Shown here in pieces: positions 10,260 through 21,255 of a DNA stretch of 64,000 bases. Position 1 is the stretch's first letter. Each line of letters begins with the position of its first letter. Position numbers and translations under genes: made by a program. Source of the stretch: Drechslerella dactyloides (taxonomy: Eukaryota; Ascomycota; Orbiliomycetes; Orbiliales; Orbiliaceae); the NCBI GenBank assembly GCA_020064725.1, contig JAGTWJ010000001.1, forward strand, positions 3,596,001 through 3,660,000, written 5' to 3'. The notes under the pieces are model-generated. The model was not told the DNA's origin. It did no database searches and worked only from the letters and a program-made list of their open reading frames with translations.

Positions 10260-12342
10260 ATGAAATGGAGAAAGAACACTTTTGAGATCGACCTCCCAGT
10301 GGGTCAACGAAGGCTACTCAATATCCCAGCCTCAGCAATGAAAAGCGACGCCACAATGAATGCCGCAATCAAACATGCCGTAGAGCAAGAGGAAAACCGG
10401 AGGAACCTAGTGAGACAAGCCAAAAAGCAAGCTAGGAAAGACGCATCGAAGACCACGATCGGAACTAAAATGTATGAGAAACACGCACGAGAGAAGCAAC
10501 AGCAAGGACTAAATTACGACTCTCCCGACACGAGCATCGTCTACGAGGGTACCCTACACTGCCCAAAGTGCTTTCAGGACTCGATGATGGAAATCCCAGG
10601 CCGCACATCGGAGGGAAGAATAGCCTACTTTTCGTGCATGGAGCAATGTGCGCACGCTTGCAAGCTCCCGGTAAGATTGCTGAGGGACAAGAGGACTGCA
10701 GAGATGTGGATGATCGAGAACACGGACCCCAGCTGGTACGTCCTTTATATCCACGATTATCTCTTTCAAAGCGGGAATTGTTAATCTTGTGATCAATAGG
10801 GATCTGGAACCTCAACCGGGCGAGATACCCATGCATATCGCCGATCCAGACGGATACCTGTCCAAGGTTCACTCACTACCTCCTGGAGACCCATACGATG
10901 AGCAGCTGGACACCTACTATATTGACGATGATGATAGTCGTTTCTTGGAGGCTAACTGGAGTCCTGAACAGATTGACGATAGAAGTACCACCGAGAGAAT
11001 TTGGTATGCAGAGGGCGGCACCCGAGAGGATCCGAGAAAAGGCCCATCCTCACGACGAAAGGATAGCTGGGACAGCTCCAGCGTGAACAGATATTTGCAG
11101 CAGCCTGAAGATAGGGACATTTCTGGACGGAGCAGACACTCGCAGCATCCCGATGACAGAAGGGTTGACAGCAGGAATAATCACTCAAAGTACAGGCCGG
11201 GCCCCAGAACGCGGAATAGAGACTCAGACTCCAGTCGGTCAGAGTACTGGATCTCTCCTAGGAAAATCTCAAGTCATGGTGACAGCAGGAATAGAGATCG
11301 ATTTTCGGAGCGAGATCACACTGTCGGTATATCTAGTAACAGCTCTTCAAGGCGCCCAGAAAGCTCGAGGCCTCCCAGTAGAGATCTGTTCTCAGACCGA
11401 AGCGACGATAGACACTACTCTGGCAGGAACCCATATCCCAAGCAAGTGGAGAAGAGCATTTCCAGCGACGGTTCGTTTTCTACGCATGTGCCCAACAGAA
11501 GGACTTCGAATGGAAACCCGTTTTCAAACCAAGCGAACTGGGACACACCTGGACCGAGTTCATCTTCAAAACACAGGGATAATGTCAGTACGTCAAGTGA
11601 GAGTGGTTCCTCAAGGGAGACAGACTGGAAGGTTTCGACCCCAAGGTCGACCCTAAGACAGATAGACAATGCGAGCAACTACGGTCAAAGTTCATCTTCG
11701 AGGGAAACAGGTTGGAGGGTCCCAGTCGCTGGTCCTAGCTCATCCTCAAATCATACGACCAATCGTCGCAATTCCAACAGAGGCTCGCCTCCTAAGCAGT
11801 CTTCAAGGCACTTTGACGAGAGGAGGGATTTGGGTGGAGGCGCACCTCTAGAAAGGATGGTGAATACCACCGACCCGATGACCAGTCCCAATCGAAACAC
11901 TCACTCCAATCGGCCTGAAGTTTATGACGAACGTACGCGCTCGAGAACTTCGCACTTGAGCCGGGTAGACGATGTCAGCAGCAATTCCAATCGAACTTCC
12001 CATAGAGACCAGCTTGATAGCAACAGATCGATCTCTGGCCGAGGCCGATTCCCGATCAATGTCAGCACCGTCCCCAGCAATTCTGCTCAACTTCCATACT
12101 CAGATAAGACCAGTGATCCGAGGAGCTCTGGCAGAAGTACTCCTTCAACCCAAGTTTTTGCCGACGACTGGAGTTCCTCTGCTCGGGGTGTGCATTCACG
12201 GCAGATGGACCAAGTGAGAACCTCGAGCAGAACCTCATCTTCCCAGCGGACGCATCATCCGGAAGATCGGATAGCTTCTTCAGGGAGCTCGCGTTCAGAG
12301 GCGGGGCACTCATCTAGCCCCGTGGCGGAAAATAGTTGGTAG
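10260..12342 (+). CDS. Zinc-ribbon-like protein with long Ser/Arg-rich disordered tail
   Basis: Two exons, 10260-10735 and 10800-12342 (64-nt intron, GTACGT donor, AATAG acceptor), 672 residues. The splice joins a Trp codon cleanly (ENTDPSW-DLEPQPG). Residues 1-80 are basic and helical in appearance (KQARKDASK). A cysteine cluster lies at about residues 100-138: CPKC, 21 residues, CMEQC and a further Cys three residues on, followed by KLPVRLL. From about residue 200 to the end the protein is Ser/Arg/Asp/Asn-rich with recurring SSSxxRETxW-type phrases (SSSRETGW, GSSRETDW) and is probably disordered. The architecture of a small metal-binding module plus an RS-like tail is reminiscent of RNA- or chromatin-associated factors, but I know no named match. 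Confidence 0.8.
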
Positions 12343-12917
12343 GCTTAAAGGATGTGCCGATATGTCGAGTTCAAAGGATTTGTTATATGTTAACGTTCCA
12401 CCATTTAGGTACGGTATATCATGGCTGCTGCAGGCTATATTTAGATTTTAGCAAACTCCTACGCTTGATCATGTTGAGACTCCTGATCTAACTCCGATGC
12501 CTTCAAATCGCCCATATCTCCTACAATTTGTAATAACAGCCCAATAGTTTGTCTACGGATACTTCTCCGTGCGTCAGTCGAGTTATATACTCGGAAATAT
12601 TCTTATACACATAGGCTACCACTGGATATAATTCCATGAAACAACAGCACAAAATTTAAAAGATATTCAGCCGAATCAGAGTAGCTATGAAGAGCACTAA
12701 CGGTAAGACATAAAAATGGTATCGTTTACTCATGAATGCGCGCAAAGGAGAGACAAAGAGGCTAGGAAACTCAATCATGCAGAGTGGTAAGCAAAGGACA
12801 TTTAGCTTTGTAAAATATAGTACATAGGTGGCAAGTATTATGTCGTCGCAACGTTTCGCATTAGTTCGATAGGCCGTTAGCCGTAAGTTGGTCATGTATC
12901 ATCGTTTCGTGAATTTT
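12343..12917. other. Intergenic between convergent genes
   Basis: The 3' ends of two convergent genes flank this AT-rich segment. Nothing beyond presumed 3' UTRs is seen. Confidence 0.4.
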
Positions 12918-15167
12918 TCAAGGTAGTTCTGTAGGAACCTCCCTCCGCACACTCGTAGGATCTAGCTCCTGTCTGTGTACTTTCCCGTCGATTTCGTAAA
13001 ATATGGTAGGTCCAGTGGGAGTCTCGGTTTTCGGCGTCTCGCCGCCATCTATACAGCCCTCGAGCTCGGGCTTTGCCCATTGTTGGGCTTCCGGCGGCGG
13101 GGGAACCGGACGGTCTAATCGCCGTATGTATCTTCTGTGAACATAGAATGCTGCTGAGATTATGAATGCGAGGCCGATCACGCCGCCGACAACGCCGCCG
13201 GCTATCGCTCCTTTGTTCGTTTTCTTCGGTGGAGACGGCGATTCGACGAACAGTTGTTGTAAATCAGGATTGGACCAGCCTTTGGGAGGAGAGATAATAC
13301 TTCCGCCGCCGGATTGGCTATATTCCACAATTTGTGTCAGCATTCGCTCACGTCTTCGAGCTTAGCAGCCAATCCGGCTGATACGCATGAAAGGACATAG
13401 TACTAATCTACTTACGTTCCATTGATTCTGTGGGCAACCTCGACGGGCAGCTGATATGGGTCGCTGTGTGCCAGAAATGCACTTCCCCACTGGAGCGTTG
13501 TCAGATCGTACAGTGCAACGGATTTAGCCTCCCAGTCGCATCTGCTATCGTTGAAATCAGCAGTGTAGCCCGTTCCCAGGCCGCCAACTGTTATCATCTG
13601 GCGCCCTTGAGGTGCAACATGGCATGTATGACCGTAGCGTGGCGATTCTCCCTCGAAGATCTGGAGTAAGATATGTGATTAGTCCACTTTTCTTCGGAAT
13701 GGCTGGCCTCAGAACTTCGAAAGTTATTTACCTTGATCCACTGGAAACTAGGTACAGCCAGGATCCAGACATCGTCGAGATGTTTGGCCTTCTTATTGCT
13801 GTCATAATTCGTGCCACCGTACAAATATCTTCCTGAAAGTTAATGATCACGTTTCATTTTGGAAGAAATCTTGAGATTGTGGTCCGAGTCGGACTTACAT
13901 CGCGTGACTTGAATTATCGGGTGCCGATTTGGTCACAATACAGTGGTCTACTCTTGTCGCCGGAAACTCGTTCGCGTGAGGCTCCGCTTGCTGGACGTAC
14001 CAATTGTCCGTTTCAATATCGTATATTGCGATGTCCGACATGGGAACCTATCTTATAGATTAGTGGGCGGTTTGTATGTATGTTTTGACTTGATAAAACT
14101 TACAGGGTCGCCTCTTCGAGTTCCGCTCACGTCGACGATCTGGCTACTCTTCATCTCTCCGCCAATAGCAACCAAAATACCCTTTCTACCACCCGGTGCT
14201 GAGGGACTGCCATTTCCATAGTTTGGGATGTAAACGACCTGCGAATACGCCCGGGCCCTATTCCCCAGTCCTAACGTGGATATATTTCGAACAGATTCCG
14301 TCCCGAAATCGAATTCGAGCAATCCATCGAGGAATCTTGGCGATTGAAGGTCGCCGCTATTATCGGTCGAACCGCGGTCCACTATTCCACCCAGGTAGTA
14401 CGCTTTATTAAGTTTTGGCGCAACGACGCTACCGCCATACGAGGCTCTTGTGACTTCCGACGATCCCTTTGTATAGTCCACCGGATCCCAAAACTTCTCT
14501 TCAATATTGTACTTCCAGAGTGTCTGAGCGTCGGACTCTGGATCCTCGTATAACGAAAAGTTTCTCAAACTGGAGTTTGTCGTGCCGCCGTAGAAGTATA
14601 GGGACGATTGGTTGGCATTGGGCCAGATGGCGCCACCATTCAGTGCTGGGACAAAGCCTATTTTCCGACCGGGTTCTCTAGTTTTATATATTGCAGTTTG
14701 AGAAATGTTCCCCTTCCAGTCCCAGCTGTCGGACATGTCTGTTGTGACCAGGTATGTATCTAGGTAGACCAATTGCATCCCGTTAATACCAGTGATCCAT
14801 GCGAGTGATGATATAAAGATGCCAGGGTTGTCACGCACTGATTCCCTCGGTGGTAGGACCCCAGACGATTGGGTCGTCATGGAACCATTGTGTACCGCCA
14901 TCGATAAATAGCGTTTTGTCCGTTATCGCGCCTTTATATTAAGATAACAATTTACATTAGCTTCTATCACTGCTTTAATTGCTCGCAATATGCGCCTAGA
15001 TATACTCGAGTGCACTCACTTTGATGCTGGTACCGTTTGCAAAAGTTTACCACAGGGTCAATCTTTGGGCTCTTTGTCTTTGAGTTCTGTGCTATGGCCG
15101 GGACAACATGCAGTGAAGCTGTCGTCGCAAGGGCCAAAACCTTGACAAGGGTTTTCGAACTGAACAT
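12918..15167 (-). CDS. Kelch-repeat type I membrane protein
   Basis: Seven exons on the minus strand: 15167-15020, 14931-14839, 14759-14104, 14047-13899, 13828-13732, 13660-13416, 13317-12918; 595 residues. All six introns (56-98 nt) have GT donors and AG acceptors, and the frame is continuous through each. Residues 1-26 are a secretion signal ending AIAQ. The ectodomain carries Kelch-type blades: LFIDGGTQW, SLYFYGGTTN, KAYYLGGI, GILVAIGGE, IYLYGGTNYD..DDVWIL, and RYGHTCHV..QMITVGGLG. A Pro/Lys linker precedes one membrane helix at about 499-522 (GAIAGGVVGGVIGLAFIISA). The cytosolic tail is about 73 residues, Pro- and Thr-rich. Related fungal proteins are wall- or surface-associated with largely unknown ligands. 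A carbohydrate- or partner-binding sensor is a plausible inference. Confidence 0.93.
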
Positions 15168-16982
15168 TATTGCTGAAAGACACTAGCAGTGCGGTCGTAT
15201 ATTCCTAATGGCTCCACTCTCGCACCCAGCAATATCGAGGTGATGCTGGTAGCACAGCAGCAGACCAGCCGGTATGAGGGATGCCGAGACCGCCGGGCTT
15301 GGTCGTTTATCGCAAATGAAAAACTCGACAGACCCCGAATGAGACGCCGAAGGTACCGTTCAGTCCTAATTGGAAAAAGCGAAGGTGAATTCGGAGAAGC
15401 ACATTGACGTGCATATAGCTTTTCGCGGTGCGAGCGATTAGTGAACAATGGAAAGTCGCCAGCCGGACGGATCAACGGTTTGAAGGTGGATCCCCCCGGC
15501 CCATATAAAGGGAGCAGCTGCTAGACTGGCCATAGTTGAGCTGTTGGGCTCTGATATCGCACCCATGTCGCTGCTTTCTGCAAGAAATTTCTGTTCCTCG
15601 CCCAGAGATCGGGCAAAATGGAAGTAATCGTCGTGACTAACCCCTTAGGGGCTATTAATGGGTAAGGGGAGTAAGCAGCTATCGTGGTTGCAAGACAGGT
15701 GCATCACAGGCAGCGTACCTACGGTATCAGATGCATCGTTTGCGCCAGTCAACTGGTGGTGGAGTGAGGCCCACACCTGCATTGTTCGTGCTAGCGGGTT
15801 TTCCCGCTGTGTAACTGGCGTGGTGTTCCTGTTGGCCCTTCCGCTGCTAAATTGCAGGCAAATGTCATATTGCTGGGTCAAAGCTTTCCAGCGGCTGGGA
15901 CACTCCGAAAGTGCGGTCCTTGGCCTATTGCTCTCATGGGCAAGCCTTAACTGGGTCCGACTGAGGACCTGCCCTCTTGGACCATTTCTGACAGAAGAGC
16001 GAATGTGGACGCTTCCCTTCGTCGGGAACTCTTTAGCCCGTGTATGCTTGTCGCCATCTTACTAGGTTTAGCGAGCTTGCAGTCTTTGCATCACGTCGCG
16101 ACAATTTGCAAAACTCATAATTTGCAAGAATCCGCATTGTTCGAGCTCGTAAAAAGGTTGCAGGCAGGCAGGTGGAACTGTTCCCACGTAGCTACAGCAG
16201 TTTCAGGACGGCTCAGACCGAGAGAAACAAGCTTTTGATCCGTGGATGACAATTTTAGCACCAAGTCTTGTAAGCTCCCTTCGTGACTGTAATGTGACTG
16301 CAGACTGCCGGGTTGACGGATGCATATGAGGCTCTTGGCAGCGCCACTGGAGCGGGGAAGATGCTATTATTTGCAACTGCCGCTACTAGGTGTGGGTCAG
16401 ATGCGGACGGCAATGCTTCTATTGCAGCGGCCCACATTTTGTTCTCGTGCAGACTGTCTGCAAAGGTACGCCTGATTTAGAACATGGAAACGGATTTCTA
16501 GGCAAATTGCGGCGACGTGCGAAATCCATTTATGGCACCGTGTTTTCTACTGTCGACTATTGTTGGTAGCACAATTGAACCGGCTACAAAGAGGCGCAGG
16601 GGGTACTTCCAGGTTGCGGGCTGTCGGGAAGAAGTTCCTGTCGCGAGTCGAGCCAATGGCAAGCGCGACCCACTTCGAAATGACTAATGAAAAAGCTTGT
16701 ATCCTCATATGCATAAAGCTGAGTCGCGATCCATTATATTATATCAACCTCTAGTGACAACTAACTTCGCCTCCAAGCAAATCCCTTCCCTGAGAGTATT
16801 ATATACAGGCGCACATGAAAGTGGTAATATGTATGTACATTAGAAAAAGCTGCAGCCTTTGCGGCAGTCAGCAGTAAAGCTTCCTCCGAGCATTAAACCA
16901 CATGCCGGGAAAACGGGCTGATCAAATACTCGCCAACTCCTTCCCGTAACTTATCGTATCTGCACATAAGCTCTCAAAACGT
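15168..16982. other. Intergenic, 1.8 kb
   Basis: Contains the promoter of the Kelch gene and a block (about 15560-16750) of near-balanced base composition with several short open frames but no family signature or splice-consistent model. A TATAAA-like element (about 15503) is on the plus strand, pointing away from the Kelch gene, with no clear gene downstream. Possibly an old decayed gene; nothing firm. Confidence 0.35.
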
Positions 16983-17850
16983 TCAAGATCCGAACTTCGA
17001 CACCTGGTAGGGGTAATCCAGAGTATCGCCTTTGCGGACCCATAGTTTCTTCTTCTTCTTCGTCATTATGTGCTCCCCGAACATTTCGTTGGCGTTCTCC
17101 TTCTTCCACTTCTTGATGAACCTTGGGTCCCACAGCTCACTAGCAACGCCAAGGTCCTTGCAGCATCGCATCATAGCATTCGACTTGCATGCCTCCATGG
17201 CAGTGGGGATTCCAAATTCGTCAAAGTAGTCCTGCTCGCCACGGGCGACGGACACAAGGCGTCCATGGCAGATGAGAGCGTATTCACGGGTGACCATGCC
17301 ACCTCCATTGGGCTTCTCGGCAATCTGTGTTTCCCCGCGAGGAGCAAGACCCCATCCTCCAGGCCCGAACGCGCGATTTAGGATTCGTCTGTATTTGATC
17401 TCGGGGAGGTAGATTATTCCATCTGCAAGTAGTTTCGGTTCGCGTTAGTGACGCATGATATAATGAGCAAAGGCGCAGAGGATAAGCACCTGGTTTGATT
17501 TCTACGTCGACGGGGTCAAGCGGCTGCAGTAGGACGTCCGCAACTTCTTTCGCAAATGGAGTTTGAGAAAGCCCAGAGAACGATCGTGACCAGTCTTGCG
17601 CTCCGATGACCTCCTCTCCAAATTCAACGTCTGACACCGGAGCAGGCCCGTCTTTGATATCTACGAGACGTGTTGTCGCAGGTTTTTCGGAAGATGTGGA
17701 CGCTGCGGGTGTCTGTCGTTTTGGAGGTGACGTAGTGATATGGCGAGAAGCAATGATTGAACGAGTGTATTGAGGCGAGGCCAGGGTTCTGAGAGGGCTG
17801 TGAGCGGCCAATCGACGCATGCCAGCCCCGGCTATCCTTAGAGATGCCAT
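16983..17850 (-). CDS. MGM101: Mitochondrial genome maintenance protein MGM101
   Basis: Two exons on the minus strand, 17850-17490 and 17422-16983 (67-nt intron, branch-like CACTAACG, TTGCAG acceptor), 266 residues. Residues 1-60 are Arg/Ser/Ala-rich without acids, a mitochondrial presequence. After an acidic linker the conserved core begins at about residue 85 and includes YLPEIKYRRILNRAFGPGGW, MVTREYALICHGRLVS-ARGEQDYF, the cysteine segment CKSNAMMRCCKDLG and a basic C-terminus (KKKKKLWVRKGD). MGM101 is a Rad52-like single-strand-annealing protein of mitochondrial nucleoids, needed for mtDNA recombination and repair in yeast. The start at 17850 is chosen because it gives the presequence; the frame is open further upstream to 18042. 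It is divergent from the gene at 18217. Confidence 0.97.
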
Positions 17851-18216
17851 AATGGACAGTCTGTCACCGAAAGGAGGGTCAAGCTGTTGGGAAAAGGCGA
17901 CGAAGGTCGAAGAAGCAGTGGCGAAGAATTGGTCTCTGGAGAAGCGCGTATGAGGCAAGAGCCCGCAAAGAATGAGGACCGCGGTCGATAAGATTAGATG
18001 CATCAGATAAGCCGACAACGACAAACGTCGCGGACAACACAACAGCAGCTAAACTTTAAAATCTTGATCCCGCGATACACCCTGCACCTCGGGCCAACAC
18101 CGTCGACAATCTCGCAGCAGTCCAGCGCGCAGTCGCATTTCCATATCGCAGAACTCATGCGGCAACGGAGACCCACAAACCGCTGCGGCACTCCTCAATC
18201 CATACCTTAGGCCTTG
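17851..18216. promoter_or_regulatory. Shared bidirectional promoter of two mitochondrial-type genes
   Basis: 366 nt separate the ATG of MGM101 (minus) from the ATG of the RRM-like gene (plus). No insulator or other gene lies between, so both promoters must lie here. I see no strong TATA box, as is usual for housekeeping fungal genes. Confidence 0.5.
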
Positions 18217-20034
18217 ATGCGACTCGTCGGCCTGCAATGGACGAGATTGCCGCCTCGATTCCCTCCCGTTTTCTCGAGACTCGTGCAGACGGAACGCGAA
18301 CCAGCTAAGGCCAAAGTCAGGTTCGTTGTACATGGGGCAGCCGATGAAAAAAATCACGAATGGGGTGGGCAAGGGAGGAGTAGCTTGATAGCCCCTACTT
18401 CGCCCATTGAACCGACGTTGGATGGAAAAAAACCTCGGCCCTACATTCGCTTTGTATCCCTTGAGCGTCCGGGTTCCACCCAGGAATCACAAAACAATAT
18501 TTCCAAGAAAGTGATCGGACCGGTACCAGAGACTCACACGCGCAGGGAAGAAGTCAGAGAAGAAGCGAGAGTCGTCCTCTCCGATACGCAGGGCCAACGT
18601 TCGTTATTCCAGAAAATCCTCACCACGGCAAAATATAGGCGAAGGTTGGAGACGAAAGGGAAATCAGTAGAACAAATTACAGCTTCGCAGAAGACATCCG
18701 CGAACTCACAGGCCGAGTCCACAGCCTCACAGAGGGCCAACGGGGTGTCAAAACGCTCACGGAAGCGAAAAAGCAAGAGTAGGCCTCTGGTAAGACTCGC
18801 ATATCCAAAGGAAGACGCCGCCCCAAACGAGACTTCAATATCCACAGGCGAAACAACGAAATCCTCCACATCCATTTCACATGATACCTCCTCCACTGGC
18901 TCCGGCACTCGGGAGTCGAAAGATGGCACAGGGCAGATACGCATAGTTAAAGTACGCAACAGACGTTCGTCAAAGCATACATCTGTCAGTGGTTCAAACG
19001 AGGGCGACCTGCATCACTCAAAAACAAAAGATCAAGAGCAGTCTATCCAATCAGGACATACAGACAATATGCGAAAGAGCAAGGTCACAATTGACGCACT
19101 ACTCCAGTCAATCACGAAACCCAAGCCACTCATATCACCCAAGGGTCTCCAAACCAGCCTCGAACAATCAGCACCTTCCACGACTCCACCTCCAGATACA
19201 CCAGCGAAACATCTTCCTGCTGAAGATGTTGGTGCCGTAAACCACATCCTCTGTCTGGAAAACTGCGGGTTTACTATGATAAAGAGTGACATCGAAAGGA
19301 TATTCTCGAACCATGAAGCTCTAGTCAGGGGATGGCAAATCTACGGCATGGACCTCACATTGAGTAAGTCGCTATCTTGAAATATGTCCCTACTCGACGA
19401 GAAGGTCACGCTAACTAATCCATCCGAAGTCGTACCGGGGCGGACTCGTCGACTCCAGCGACGGAATCGATACTATCTATACTTCCGTTCCCGAGAGAGC
19501 ATGAAATATCACCTACAATATTTCGCCGGATTCCACAGATCTAGTGATACGATAAACTGGAATGCCATCACTTTACCTCCATCATCGACTCCTCCCACGC
19601 CCGCTGCGCCTAACTCGGATACCTCCGATGTGATCCCGGACCCCACAGCTATCGTGCCGTTGGAACCGAAACTGGAGGTGGTCCCTTTCAGCAGAGAAGG
19701 AGCGGTGCCGAATATACTATATGAGGGTGGCGGCGCACCAGGACGCACGGCAATCGTCACTCTATGCGCGCACACCGAATGGCAATATCTTCAGGTATGG
19801 CTGCGGTACGACGTACTCGAAAAAGGCAAGTTCGGGAGGTATATGGTTTCTGGCGGTGATAATTCCGGAAATGGCTTGCAGATGCTTCCGACGACTGCTG
19901 GAACGACGGGCGGCAAATGGCTCGTTAGGTTCCAGGTTGCTAGTGAGGCGGAGAGGTTGGTAAGGGAGTGGGATGGCAAGTGGGTGAAAGTCAGAGGGAA
20001 GGTAGGAGTGATGCGGGTTGAGCTGGTGTGGTGA
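18217..20034 (+). CDS. Putative mitochondrial protein with RRM-like modules
   Basis: Two exons, 18217-19363 and 19430-20034 (66-nt intron, GTAAGT donor, GCTAAC branch, GAAG acceptor), 583 residues. The N-terminus (MRLVGLQWTRLPPRF..VFSRLVQ) has the Arg/Leu-rich, acid-free pattern of a mitochondrial presequence. Residues 30-330 are basic and low-complexity (RSRKRKSKSRP). From about residue 345 there is an RRM-like pattern: HILCLENCGF as an RNP2-like strand, a helix (IKSDIERIF), and across the splice site YYLYFRSRESMKYHL as an RNP1-like strand and helix. A second half-module near the C-terminus (WLVRFQVASEAERLVREWDG) looks similar. Mitochondrial RNA binding is inference; canonical RNP aromatics are only partly present. 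It shares a 366-nt divergent promoter with MGM101. Confidence 0.8.
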
Positions 20035-20358
20035 ATACTTCCATCGGCTCCTGCTACTATTGTTCGATGATACCATGTACATATTTTCATCCTTGTATAG
20101 ATATAGCAATTTCGTTGGCATATAAATATTTATACCGCAGCGTATATTCTACCTACTTTATCGTCCACATTCTGGCTTCCAAAAATATATGCACTAGCGT
20201 AGTTGTAACGATAATTGGACCCGGAACCCCCAATTAATCCACCAAATTCCTGACATGCGCTATAGATAACAGCTATTAATATACTGTCACCAGACTCAAG
20301 TAGAAAGTCGAACGCATATACAAATGCACTTTGAATCGACTGTTCGGGAATTCGTCCC

Positions 20359-21255
20359 TCAAAAGCTAGAATCGTAAGAGCCCCCCGAGAAGCCACCATC
20401 CCCACCGCTCGAATAGCTTGAATGTCCTCCGCAGCCGCTGCTGTGTGAGTGGCTATGGCTCGTAGATTGGTCGGTACCACTGGAGCTATAAGCTGGGTAG
20501 CCTGTAGCATGGGTACTAAGGTGCCACGTTTGTGAGTCGCCTGTATCCGGTGCTGCAGATGGCGCTGAGGAGCTTGTTGTAGTCGCAGCTGTTTCCGAGT
20601 TGCTGCTACCGCAAGGTGAACTCTTGTCACCAGAGGCATTGCCGCCACAGCTACTGGGCTCAAGCTTTGTGGCTCCTTTAAAGTCACCGGACGTCTGGGT
20701 ATCTCGTCCGGGGTTATCTCCTCCACAGTCTGTATCTTCGAAGTATGGAAGCATAGACAGTAAAACAACATCTTGCTGTTGACACTGGTTTCGAATTTCG
20801 CCTGGTCCACGTCGGCCGGGCTTCATTGTTTTTTGTTGTTGCCGTTTCGAGGCGAGTGCGGTCGCGGCTGGTTTCTTTCTTGAATTCGCATCAGAAACCC
20901 CGCTAGTAGCGCCGCCATCATGGGGTATTTTTGCGACGGGCTTTTTTTGCGCCGGGGTGCTGTGTGACCGTTTGGCGAGAGGAGACTGATTTGCGGGGAT
21001 GACTGATATTCCAGGTTCTTCAGTGTGTGACGGGTGCTCCGACTTGGACATTGGCGACGCGTGCCCTTCGAACTGCTGCACTGGCAGGGCTTGCTTCGGC
21101 TTCTCATCAGCATCTTTGCGAATAGCAGTAGGTATTGCTTGAAACTCGTTTCGGGTTGAAGGTATATCAGGAACCTGTTGTTTTACAGTCTTCCTTTCGC
21201 GTCTCTGGGCTTTCCGTTCCTTTTGACGAAGGAAGAGACGGTCTAGAAAGCCCAT
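20359..21255 (-). CDS. Orphan protein with Gly/Ser/Cys/His-rich C-terminus
   Basis: Single-exon frame of 298 residues on the minus strand. It begins MGFLDRLFLRQKERK: Gly2 followed by a hydrophobic and then strongly basic stretch is a possible N-myristoylation plus polybasic membrane-targeting signal. The middle is Lys/Pro/Ser-rich and disordered. The last 120 residues contain several CGG pairs (DCGGDN, SSCGGN, SPCGSS), a SHSHSHSSGCGGH run and a closing GGDGGFSGGS tail. The His/Cys clusters could bind metal ions. This Gly/Ser tail type recurs in many small fungal orphans with otherwise unrelated starts. No enzymatic domain is seen. Start at 21255 chosen as the first ATG. Confidence 0.65.
   Translation of the reverse strand: MGFLDRLFLRQKERKAQRRERKTVKQQVPDIPSTRNEFQAIPTAIRKDADEKPKQALPVQQFEGHASPMSKSEHPSHTEEPGISVIPANQSPLAKRSHSTPAQKKPVAKIPHDGGATSGVSDANSRKKPAATALASKRQQQKTMKPGRRGPGEIRNQCQQQDVVLLSMLPYFEDTDCGGDNPGRDTQTSGDFKGATKLEPSSCGGNASGDKSSPCGSSNSETAATTTSSSAPSAAPDTGDSQTWHLSTHATGYPAYSSSGTDQSTSHSHSHSSGCGGHSSYSSGGDGGFSGGSYDSSF

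Noticed and set aside
15495..15620. TATAAA element followed by a short ATG frame (MSLLSARNF...)
   Set aside because: The frame ends after about 20 codons and no splice extension was found; no gene supported.
18003..18372. Minus-strand frames within and beyond the MGM101 promoter
   Set aside because: They lie in the shared divergent promoter and the 5' end of the RRM-like gene; no domain, and the MGM101 start at 17850 already gives a presequence.
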